Positions 1 through 5,572 of a DNA stretch of 7,276 bases are shown here, one piece after another. This stretch comes from Flavobacteriales bacterium. Its GTDB lineage: Bacteria; Bacteroidota; Bacteroidia; Flavobacteriales_D; Cryomorphaceae. A program made the translations under genes and the position numbers. A model generated the notes under the pieces. It did not search any database. It was not told where the DNA came from and saw only the letters and a program-made list of their open reading frames with translations. The stretch spans positions 1 to 7,276 of the forward strand of contig JAIVHQ010000047.1 in NCBI GenBank assembly GCA_020200995.1. The letters are read 5' to 3'. Position 1 is the first letter of the stretch; every line of letters starts with the position of its first letter.

Positions 1-823
1 GACCCTGCTTCACCTCAAATTCAACCGCCACGTTCGTGCCGGCAACGGCATGCCCGGCGGAAAGCAGACCAGCACGGGCAAATCGGGTGAAGACGTGTAC
101 ATCGATGTGCCGCAAGGTACCGTAGTGCGCGATCCCGAGACGCAGGAAGTAATCACCGAAATCACGGAGTCCGATCAGGAATACATTCTGCTCAAGGGTG
201 GCCGCGGTGGCATGGGTAACAGCCATTTTAAGTCGAGCACCATGCAGACTCCGCGCTTTGCCCAACCGGGTGAAGATGGTTTGGAAGAGTGGCGAGTTTT
301 GGAGCTCAAGGTACTCGCTGATGTGGGGCTGGTGGGATTTCCCAATGCAGGCAAGTCTACTTTGCTCTCGGTGGTATCGGCCGCCAAGCCCGAAATTGCC
401 GATTATCCCTTCACCACCCTGGTGCCCAACCTCGGTATTGTGGCCTACCGAAACGACCGCTCGTTCGTGATGGCAGATATACCCGGTATCATCGAAGGGG
501 CCAGCGAAGGAAAAGGGCTCGGCCTCAGGTTTCTGAGGCACATTGAGCGCAATAGTTTGTTGCTCTTCCTCGTCCCTGCCGACAGCCCCGATATTGCCAA
601 AGAGTACGAGGTACTCCTCTCCGAATTGCGCGCCTACAACCCCGAATTGCTGGACAAAGAGCGCCTTCTGGCCATTTCTAAAAGCGACCTTTTGGACGAA
701 GAGCTGAAGTCGGAAATACGACCCACACTTCCGAATCTTCCGACTCTTTTTATCTCATCAGTGGCGCAGCTCGGCCTGATGGAGCTCAAGGATTTGATCT
801 GGAAATACCTGAACAAGGAATAA
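1..823 (+). CDS. obg: GTPase Obg/CgtA, 5' truncated by window edge
   Basis: This is the Obg family ribosome-associated GTPase, involved in large-subunit maturation and stress/ppGpp responses in characterised members. The frame is open from base 2 (reading TLLHLKFNRH...), so the true start lies upstream. By comparison with typical Obg proteins about 55 N-terminal residues are missing. What remains is the end of the glycine-rich Obg fold (MPGGK, GGRGGMGNSHFKSST, TPRFAQPGE) followed by the G domain: G1 GFPNAGKS at 335-358, the switch region YPFTTLVPNLG, G3 DIPGIIEGAS, G4 as SKSD rather than NKxD, and G5 near SSVA. The SKSD form is, as I recall, usual in Bacteroidota Obg. The protein ends just after the G domain, with no C-terminal OCT extension. 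Family assignment is very secure. It appears to be the first visible gene of the run that continues 10 bases downstream with the PAP2 gene. Confidence 0.97.
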   Translation, partial: TLLHLKFNRHVRAGNGMPGGKQTSTGKSGEDVYIDVPQGTVVRDPETQEVITEITESDQEYILLKGGRGGMGNSHFKSSTMQTPRFAQPGEDGLEEWRVLELKVLADVGLVGFPNAGKSTLLSVVSAAKPEIADYPFTTLVPNLGIVAYRNDRSFVMADIPGIIEGASEGKGLGLRFLRHIERNSLLLFLVPADSPDIAKEYEVLLSELRAYNPELLDKERLLAISKSDLLDEELKSEIRPTLPNLPTLFISSVAQLGLMELKDLIWKYLNKE

Positions 824-833
824 GCGACCGCCT

Positions 834-1406
834 GTGATTGAAGCCCTCGAAGATATGGATCAGCAGTTGTTTCTGTTTTTGAACAGTCTCAACCACCCCG
901 CCCTCGATCAGGCGATGTACCTGATGACAGATCAGATGTTTTGGATTCCCGCCTACCTTTTGATGCTGTGGATGGTCTACAAAAGCTATGGGTGGAAGAC
1001 AGCGCTTTGGAGCTTGGCGGGTGCGGCCGTGGCAATTACACTGGGCGACCGAATTTCCGTGGAGCTTTTCAAAAACGTGTTTGAGCGGTACCGTCCTTCA
1101 CATAACCTCGATATCGGCGATGTGATTCACACCGTCAATAATTATCGCGGCGGTAAGTATGGCTTTGTATCATCTCATGCGGCAAATTCTTTTGCCGTGG
1201 CAACATTTATTTTCCTGGTCATCCGCGCCAAATTTCCCGAGTGGGCGTGGTGGGTGCTCTTGTGGGCAGCCCTTTTCAGCTACACTCGAATTTACCTCGG
1301 CGTGCATTACCCGGCCGATATTGCCGGCGGGGCCTTGCTTGGGGCAGGTATCGGGCAGGTTGTGTACCTTGGTTTTCAAAAATGGATCATTGAACGGTAC
1401 AAATGA
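834..1406 (+). CDS. PAP2-superfamily membrane phosphatase
   Basis: This 190-residue integral membrane protein has the three phosphatase signature motifs: K80-x6-R87-P88 (KNVFERYRP), S113-S114-H115 in GFVSSHAANS (replacing the usual PSGH), and T151-R152 through H158 to D162 (TRIYLGVHYPAD). The two histidines and the aspartate give the expected catalytic set. Hydrophobic segments lie near residues 34-50, 54-70, 118-131, 137-150 and 163-180. Related enzymes act on undecaprenyl pyrophosphate, phosphatidylglycerol phosphate or lipid A, and the substrate cannot be told from sequence. The chosen start is GTG at 834, because MIEALEDMDQQLFLFLN matches the usual N-terminus of this group. ATG at 855 is the alternative and would lose only seven residues. 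The gene starts 10 bases after obg, and its stop overlaps the crcB start as ATGA (1403-1406), suggesting coupled translation. Confidence 0.92.
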   Translation: MIEALEDMDQQLFLFLNSLNHPALDQAMYLMTDQMFWIPAYLLMLWMVYKSYGWKTALWSLAGAAVAITLGDRISVELFKNVFERYRPSHNLDIGDVIHTVNNYRGGKYGFVSSHAANSFAVATFIFLVIRAKFPEWAWWVLLWAALFSYTRIYLGVHYPADIAGGALLGAGIGQVVYLGFQKWIIERYK

Positions 1407-1807
1407 AGGTTCTCGCACTCATATTCCTCGGCGGCGGACTCGGCTCCGTGGCACGTTACCTCACAGGCAAGGGCATGGATTTTCTCCTGTCATCAATCCG
1501 CGCTTCCAAATCTTCTGAACCCTTCACCTACACAGCATTTCCTGCGGGTACTTTCGTTTCCAATCTGGCTGCCTGCATCATACTGGGCATCGCAGTGGTC
1601 ATGATTGGCCGCGGGCAGCTCAGCCAGCAATGGGCGCCGTTTTTGATCATCGGCTTTTGCGGTGGTTACAGCACTTTTTCCACTTTTAGTTACGAAACCC
1701 TGGGGCTGATCAGTGCGGGAAAGTGGCCTGTCGCTCTTCTTAACATTGGGGTAAGCGTGGCGACATGTATCTTCGCTTTATTTGTGCTCTCAAAGCAATT
1801 GAAATGA
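1403..1807 (+). CDS. crcB: Fluoride ion channel CrcB/Fluc
   Basis: This 134-residue small membrane protein belongs to the CrcB/Fluc family, whose members work as dual-topology dimers that let fluoride leave the cytoplasm. The family hallmarks are visible: GGGLGSVARY near the N-terminus (R18), AGTFVSNLAAC with N54 in the second helix, and the signature GFCGGYSTFSTFSYE at residues 84-98, containing the phenylalanine-box region. There are four predicted helices at about 2-20, 46-69, 80-105 and 108-130. The linker between helices 1 and 2 (30-43) is slightly long. It starts at an ATGA overlap with the PAP2 gene and ends at another ATGA overlap with the alkaline phosphatase gene. Because its start lies inside the preceding gene, a crcB fluoride riboswitch cannot sit directly upstream, so expression probably depends on the operon promoter. 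Function is confident; physiological role in this operon is unknown. Confidence 0.95.
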   Translation: MKVLALIFLGGGLGSVARYLTGKGMDFLLSSIRASKSSEPFTYTAFPAGTFVSNLAACIILGIAVVMIGRGQLSQQWAPFLIIGFCGGYSTFSTFSYETLGLISAGKWPVALLNIGVSVATCIFALFVLSKQLK

Positions 1808-3438
1808 TCCGCACCCCGATTCTCTTCGCAGCAGCCCTGCTCTTCTCACCCTTTGCCGGAAAGGCCCAATCAACCCAAGGAAAGCCAAAACTCGTGGTGG
1901 GGATCGTTATCGATCAGCTGCGAACCGATTACCTATATCGGTTTGAGGACGGGTATTCCGAGGGTGGATTCAAACGTCTAATGCGCGAAGGTTTTTTCTG
2001 TGCCAACCACCATTTTTCTTTTATGCCAACGTACACCGGACCTGGCCACGCCTCCGTGTACACGGGCACCACGCCCTCGGGGCACGGCATCGTCTCCAAC
2101 AATTGGTACGACCCCCGTGACCAAACCGACATGTACTGCGTGGAAGATAAATCGGTGCGAACCACCGGAATCGCCAACGCCGACGGGCAGATGAGCCCGC
2201 TCAACCTCAAGTCCTCCACCATCACTGATGAGCTGATGCTGCATTGGAACATGCGCAGTATCGTGACGGGCGTGAGCATCAAAGACCGCGGTGCCATCCT
2301 GCCGGCGGGCCACCTCGGCGAGGCCTATTGGTATTCGAAAGGCAAGTTCATCACGAGCTCGTATTACATGGATGAGCTCCCCGCTTGGGTGGATGAATTC
2401 AACGCCCGCTCCCTTCCGGAAAAATACGTGGACAACGGCTGGGATCTCCTGCTGCCCGAAGAAAAATACGCTGCGAGTCAACCCGACGACAGCCCTTATG
2501 AGGCCACAATGGCGGGTGAAGACGCCCCTGTATTTCCCAGAGATTTGCAGTCTTTTGTGAAAGACAGCGGCTTTGATAATGTTTTTAAAAACTCACCTTC
2601 GTGCAATACGTTTGTGCTTGATTTTGCCATAGCCGCCATGGAAGGCCGCAACATGGGAAGCGATGACATTACCGATTTTCTCACAGTGAGTTTTTCATCT
2701 ACCGATTACCTCGGGCATGCTATGGGTACCCGCTCCAGAGAAGTGCAGGATATGTACCTGCGACTGGACCGCGACCTGGCTGAATTTTTTGAATACCTTG
2801 ACGAAAACATCGGAAAAGGGGAGTACACCGTGTTCCTGACCTCCGATCACGGCGCCGCCGATGTACCTCAGTTCAACAGCGATCTTGGTATGCCCGGCGG
2901 TTACATCGTAAAATTTAATCTCGATTCTTTGGTTAAAACCGCTCTGAATGAAGTTTATCCGGAAGGTGAAGGCTTTGTGAAAAAAACGGGCCGCGGAGGT
3001 ATTTATTTGAACCGAACGGCCATTGCAAAATCGGGAGCCGCTTACAGCGAGGTTTGCAACTACATAGCAGCACTCATTCGCAACATTGAAGGTGTGTACA
3101 ACGCCTATCCCGCCGAGGCGGTGATGAACGGCGGGGGTAGCCATGAATTTCCGATACGCGCGCTGAGTCGCGGCCTTTACCCTTCGCTCGCGGCTGATGT
3201 GGTCATCGTATCCGACAATGGTTGGATCTCCTATGGACCCGTGGGCACCACCCACGGTTCGCCCTGGACATACGATACCCACGTGCCCCTGATCTTTTTC
3301 GGAAAGGGAATAGCGCAAGGGGTGACTTACCGCGAAACGAATATCCGCGACATAGCGCCCACCCTGTCGATGATGCTGAAAATTGGCCTGCCGAGTGCTG
3401 CGACGGGAGTGCCCGTTCAAGAGGCGATTGCCGAATAG
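1804..3438 (+). CDS. pafA: PafA-type alkaline phosphatase, secreted
   Basis: This 544-residue member of the alkaline phosphatase superfamily resembles the Bacteroidota phosphate-monoesterase PafA. I chose ATG 1804 over the in-frame ATG 1765, because 1804 gives a clean Sec signal peptide (MIRTPILFAAALLFSPFAGKA, likely cleaved after residue 21) and an ATGA overlap with crcB. The catalytic set lines up with PafA as I know it: D37 (IDQLR), nucleophile T78 in PTYTGPGHASVYTG, N99/N100, K160 and R162 (SIKDRG), D301 and H305 (STDYLGHAMG), D348-H349 (TSDHGA) and H484 (GTTHGS). These give two Zn sites plus the Lys/Arg pair typical of monoesterase PafA. It should act in the periplasm or at the surface to release phosphate from organic monoesters, probably independent of inorganic phosphate repression if it behaves like known PafA. 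No residue appears missing. It is the last member of the coupled run. Confidence 0.93.
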   Translation: MIRTPILFAAALLFSPFAGKAQSTQGKPKLVVGIVIDQLRTDYLYRFEDGYSEGGFKRLMREGFFCANHHFSFMPTYTGPGHASVYTGTTPSGHGIVSNNWYDPRDQTDMYCVEDKSVRTTGIANADGQMSPLNLKSSTITDELMLHWNMRSIVTGVSIKDRGAILPAGHLGEAYWYSKGKFITSSYYMDELPAWVDEFNARSLPEKYVDNGWDLLLPEEKYAASQPDDSPYEATMAGEDAPVFPRDLQSFVKDSGFDNVFKNSPSCNTFVLDFAIAAMEGRNMGSDDITDFLTVSFSSTDYLGHAMGTRSREVQDMYLRLDRDLAEFFEYLDENIGKGEYTVFLTSDHGAADVPQFNSDLGMPGGYIVKFNLDSLVKTALNEVYPEGEGFVKKTGRGGIYLNRTAIAKSGAAYSEVCNYIAALIRNIEGVYNAYPAEAVMNGGGSHEFPIRALSRGLYPSLAADVVIVSDNGWISYGPVGTTHGSPWTYDTHVPLIFFGKGIAQGVTYRETNIRDIAPTLSMMLKIGLPSAATGVPVQEAIAE

Positions 3439-3458
3439 ACAGGAAATATGGTGCACAA

Positions 3459-3494
3459 TTTCGTGCAACTGTAACCGTTTTTGGTGTATCTTTA
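3459..3494 (+). promoter_or_regulatory. Possible Bacteroidota-type promoter for the CC-motif protein gene
   Basis: TATCTTTA at 3487-3494 resembles the Bacteroidota -7 box TAnnTTTG (last base differs), about 30 bases before the ATG at 3525. A weak TTTC at 3459-3462 could stand for the -33 TTTG element, but the 24-base gap is somewhat long. The 86-base gap after pafA and the A/T-rich, SD-free leader also fit an independent transcript. Tentative. Confidence 0.3.
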
Positions 3495-3524
3495 CTCTAG
3501 TAACTAATATAAATCTACGCTCAC

Positions 3525-3857
3525 ATGAAAAACCTACTACTGGCTGCTATCTTTATCTTTGGAACGGCAGTTGCCACTAATGCCCAAACACCCGATCCCA
3601 AAACCGCCGATGTAAAAGCAAAATCCTGCTGTGCATCTAAAGCCGACAAGGCCAAATGTGCTGAAATGAAGGCGGAGGCTAAAGCCGAAAATACTGAAGC
3701 CGATAAGCAGACTGCAAAGGCGACAGCTTCTACAGACAAAGCTTCCACGGACAAAGCGCCGGCAAAGGCAGCTTGCTGCAAAGGCAAAATGGATGCCTCA
3801 AAGCCCTGCTCAAGCCGCACTGTAGCCGAAGCCAAAAAGGCCAAAGAGGATTTGTAG
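3525..3857 (+). CDS. Small secreted Ala/Lys-rich protein with two Cys-Cys motifs
   Basis: I do not recognise a named family. The 110-residue product has a clear Sec signal peptide (MKNLLLAAIFIFGTAVATNA, cleavage likely before Q21), so the mature protein of about 90 residues should be periplasmic or outside the cell. The mature part is low in complexity: mostly Ala, Lys, Asp, Glu and Thr. It carries two similar cysteine modules, C35-C36-x8-C45 and C84-C85-x9-C95, both fitting CC-x-x-K-x-D-...-K-x-C. Between them lies an A-S-T-D-K tandem repeat. Six cysteines in two matching modules suggest metal (for example Cu or Zn) binding or disulfide pairing, but this is inference. The reading frame is credible because of the signal peptide, the A/T-rich leader before ATG 3525, and the terminator 25 bases after the stop. 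An antisense frame over the same bases is a low-complexity shadow. Confidence 0.75.
   Translation: MKNLLLAAIFIFGTAVATNAQTPDPKTADVKAKSCCASKADKAKCAEMKAEAKAENTEADKQTAKATASTDKASTDKAPAKAACCKGKMDASKPCSSRTVAEAKKAKEDL
3726..3755 (+). repeat. 15-base in-frame tandem repeat (2 copies)
   Basis: GCTTCTACAGACAAA (3726-3740) is followed at once by GCTTCCACGGACAAA (3741-3755). The copies differ at two bases, both third codon positions, and each encodes Ala-Ser-Thr-Asp-Lys in the linker between the two cysteine modules. The synonymous differences suggest an old in-frame duplication. Confidence 0.85.
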
Positions 3858-3881
3858 TATCACAAAACTTACTCAGAAAAC

Positions 3882-3915
3882 AAAAAACCGCTCTTTCACA
3901 GGGCGGTTTTTTTTT
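3882..3915 (+). terminator. Strong intrinsic terminator, probably bidirectional
   Basis: The left arm 3882-3893 (six A then CCGCTC) pairs with the right arm 3901-3912 (GGGCGG then T's) around the 7-base loop TTTCACA; one pair is U-G. A run of nine T follows the GC part on the + strand, 25 bases past the stop of the CC-motif gene. The A run at 3882-3887 gives a six-base U tract on the - strand, so it may also stop leftward transcripts. Confidence 0.9.
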
Positions 3916-4002
3916 GGAGTTCAGACATGAATCAGAGCCTGTCAATAAAGTCAAGTAGCCGGATCATAAAGTTCGATAAGCAACTCCCAAGACCAAGTCT
4001 TT

Positions 4003-4186
4003 AGATCAAGCCGCAGGCATGACCAAAGGCATGATAACGGGCTTTATGGATAACCACTAATCTAATTTTTTTTCTTTCGGAAGAATCAACAGGCTGAATC
4101 GGAAAGTTCATTAGCACGACCATAGAGCGCTGAAAGCATGGGCGCGCGAAGGAATGAAAACAAAGAGTCCCGCCGCGGCGGGATGA
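4003..4186. repeat. Composite intergenic repeat, copy 1
   Basis: The copy opens with box A at 4003-4022 (AGATCAAGCCG, C, AGGCATGA), then GGGCTTTATGGA (4039-4050), ACAGGCT (4089-4095), a GAAAGCATGG...GCGAAGG stretch (4132-4152), and closes with a 21-base segment (4166-4186). That segment contains the perfect palindrome CCCGCCGCGGCGGG (4169-4182). The same landmarks recur in the same order in copy 2. Copy 1 is longer (184 against 126 bases), partly because AGGCATGA is repeated at 4028-4035 and there is extra A/T-rich sequence around 4051-4088. Function is unknown; it could be a dispersed extragenic repeat family. Confidence 0.75.
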
Positions 4187-4217
4187 CTGCCTTGTGAATA
4201 AGTGCAACGCCTATCGA

Positions 4218-4343
4218 AGATCAAGCCGGAGGCATGAGAATGGACTTTAATGGACAGGCTATATTTAGTAGGGTGGCTGTTCTTTAGGGTTCGAGAGCAA
4301 GGCTTGCGAAGGCCCCCGGAGCAGTCCCGCCGCGGCGGGATGA
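4218..4343. repeat. Composite intergenic repeat, copy 2
   Basis: This is a direct repeat of copy 1 with gaps. Box A at 4218-4237 differs at one base of 20. GGACTTTAATGGA (4242-4254), ACAGGCT (4254-4260) and GAGAGCAAGG...GCGAAGG (4293-4312) follow, then a 21-base segment at 4323-4343 identical to 4166-4186, palindrome at 4326-4339. The perfect match of this end compared with the drift of the middle suggests that the palindrome end is under constraint or was copied more recently. Confidence 0.75.
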
Positions 4344-4394
4344 GGATTTGGAGGGCGAGCATAACGCAGCTGTCGGGCCATAAAGACAGCCACC
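4272..4394. repeat. 14-bp inverted repeat flanking a GC palindrome
   Basis: GGTGGCTGTTCTTTA (4272-4286) is the reverse complement of TAAAGACAGCCACC (4381-4394) apart from one bulged T. The arms enclose about 94 bases including the copy-2 palindrome. A shorter competing hairpin pairs GCTGTC (4369-4374) with GACAGC (4385-4390). The right arm ends two bases from the response regulator stop codon, so as - strand RNA this is a structured 3' tail. No U tract follows, so I do not call it an intrinsic terminator. Confidence 0.55.
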
Positions 4395-4396
4395 AT

Positions 4397-5566
4397 TTAT
4401 TTGCCGGGGTTGGCGTACATTACAACGTCACCCCCCGTAATCTCCTTCCCGCAAAGGATGATAAGCCGCTCAACCACGTTTCGCAACTCCCGAATATTTC
4501 CGGTCCAGTTAATTTCTTTCAAGGCCTTGTAGGCATCGTCGGCAAAGGTTTTGGGAGAGATGCCCTGCTCGCGGCAGATCATGTTGAGAAAATGATCAGC
4601 AAGTACGGGGATATCGCCGGGGCGATCATTGAGCGGTGGGACCGGGATGAGGATTACGCTGAGGCGGTGAAAGAGGTCTTCGCGAAAGTTTCCATCTGCG
4701 ATTTCCTTTCGAAGGTCTTTATTGGTGGCGGCAACGATGCGCACGTTTACCTTAATTTCTTTGTCGCCACCCACCCGGCTTATCTTGTTTTCCTGCAGGG
4801 CGCGCAGCACTTTGCCCTGAGCCGAGGCGCTCATGTCGCCGATTTCGTCAAGAAAGAGCGTGCCGCCATCGGCCTGTTCAAACTTGCCTTGGCGCTGCTT
4901 GATGGCTGAGGTAAAAGCCCCTTTTTCGTGGCCGAAGAGCTCACTCTCGATGAGTTCTGAGGGGATGGCGGCGCAGTTTACTTCTACAAACGGCGCCTTG
5001 GCACGGCCACTTTTTTCGTGAAGTTGCCGGGCCACAAGTTCCTTCCCCGAACCATTGGGGCCCGTGATCAGCACCCGTGCGTCACTCGGTGCCACCTTGT
5101 CGATCATTTCGATGATGGCCTTCACCGGCTCAGATTCGCCGATGATCTCGGAGCCCTTGATTTGGCTAATTTTCTTCTTCAGTGTTTTGGTCTCTGCCGC
5201 AAGGTGAGAGCGGTCGAGGGCATTGCGCAGGGTCACCAGCGTGCGGTTGAGGTCGAGCGGCTTTTCGATAAAATCATAAGCGCCGAGCTTGATGGCTTCT
5301 ACGGCGGTCTCGATGTTGCCGTGACCGGAGATCATAACGATCGGGATGTCGATTCCCGCTTCATTGATTTTTTGGAGGATTTCCATCCCGTCCATTTGCG
5401 GCATTTTGATGTCGCAAAGGGCCACGTCGTATTTGTTTTCCGAGAGCTTTTTAAAGCCCGACGGGCCGTCCTCAGCGAGGTCGACAGTGAATTTTTCGAA
5501 TTCGAGAATTTCCTTGAGGGTATTGCGGATGCTTCGCTCGTCGTCGACGATGAGAATGTGGGCCAT
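4397..5566 (-). CDS. Sigma-54-type response regulator without DNA-binding domain
   Basis: This 389-residue NtrC-family regulator has an N-terminal receiver (residues 1-120) with acidic pocket D8-D9, phospho-acceptor D52 (LCDIKMP), S80 and K102 (EKP). The AAA+ sigma-54 interaction domain (about 139-372) has Walker A GPNGSGKE (169-176), Walker B GGTLFLDE (234-241), arginine finger region FREDLFHRL with R295 and R301, and sensor II GNIRELRN (356-363). The sigma-54 contact loop reads GAFTSA (216-221) instead of GAFTGA. The protein stops about 26 residues after sensor II, so the usual C-terminal Fis-type HTH is absent. Short forms like this are, to my knowledge, common in Bacteroidota, so it is not a truncation. 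It presumably activates RpoN promoters without binding an enhancer, or binds through a partner. ATG 5566 starts 6 bases after the ppx stop, implying one transcript. No histidine kinase is in view. Confidence 0.93.
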   Translation of the reverse strand: MAHILIVDDERSIRNTLKEILEFEKFTVDLAEDGPSGFKKLSENKYDVALCDIKMPQMDGMEILQKINEAGIDIPIVMISGHGNIETAVEAIKLGAYDFIEKPLDLNRTLVTLRNALDRSHLAAETKTLKKKISQIKGSEIIGESEPVKAIIEMIDKVAPSDARVLITGPNGSGKELVARQLHEKSGRAKAPFVEVNCAAIPSELIESELFGHEKGAFTSAIKQRQGKFEQADGGTLFLDEIGDMSASAQGKVLRALQENKISRVGGDKEIKVNVRIVAATNKDLRKEIADGNFREDLFHRLSVILIPVPPLNDRPGDIPVLADHFLNMICREQGISPKTFADDAYKALKEINWTGNIRELRNVVERLIILCGKEITGGDVVMYANPGK

Positions 5567-5572
5567 GTATTG

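Larger units (their letters stand above)
3916..4396. other. Convergent intergenic region with duplicated repeat, no credible gene
   Basis: These 481 bases lie between the terminator of the + strand genes and the stop of the - strand response regulator gene. The short open frames here have no signal peptide, family motif or start context. Those on the - strand simply translate the repeat boxes. The content I can support is the composite repeat in two copies (4003-4186, 4218-4343), the identical GC palindromes within them, and one longer inverted repeat (4272-4394). A run of eight T (4066-4073) lacks a stem. I see no tRNA, riboswitch or transposase remnant. Confidence 0.75.

Noticed and set aside
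1290..1402. Fluoride riboswitch before crcB
   Set aside because: The region is coding sequence for the PAP2 catalytic motif TRIYLGVHYPAD and the last helix, with no room for a free leader.
1765..1803. Longer start of the alkaline phosphatase at ATG 1765
   Set aside because: It would put 13 residues (MYLRFICALKAIE) before a clean signal peptide and overlap crcB by 43 bases; ATG 1804 gives the ATGA overlap and a normal signal peptide.
2695..3468. 257-codon open frame on the - strand
   Set aside because: It is fully antisense to pafA, whose catalytic residues are intact; no family motif, and composition fits a codon-bias shadow.
4166..4343. CRISPR-like arrangement of two palindromic repeats
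   Set aside because: Only two 21-base copies 157 bases apart, and the intervening sequence is itself duplicated with copy 1; no cas gene nearby.
4111..4362. 83-codon - strand frame across the intergenic repeats
   Set aside because: It translates the GC palindromes and repeat boxes and has no signal peptide or domain, a typical spurious repeat-derived protein.
4250..4909. 219-codon open frame on the + strand
   Set aside because: Mostly antisense to the response regulator's AAA+ domain, and its first part translates repeat sequence; no recognisable domain.
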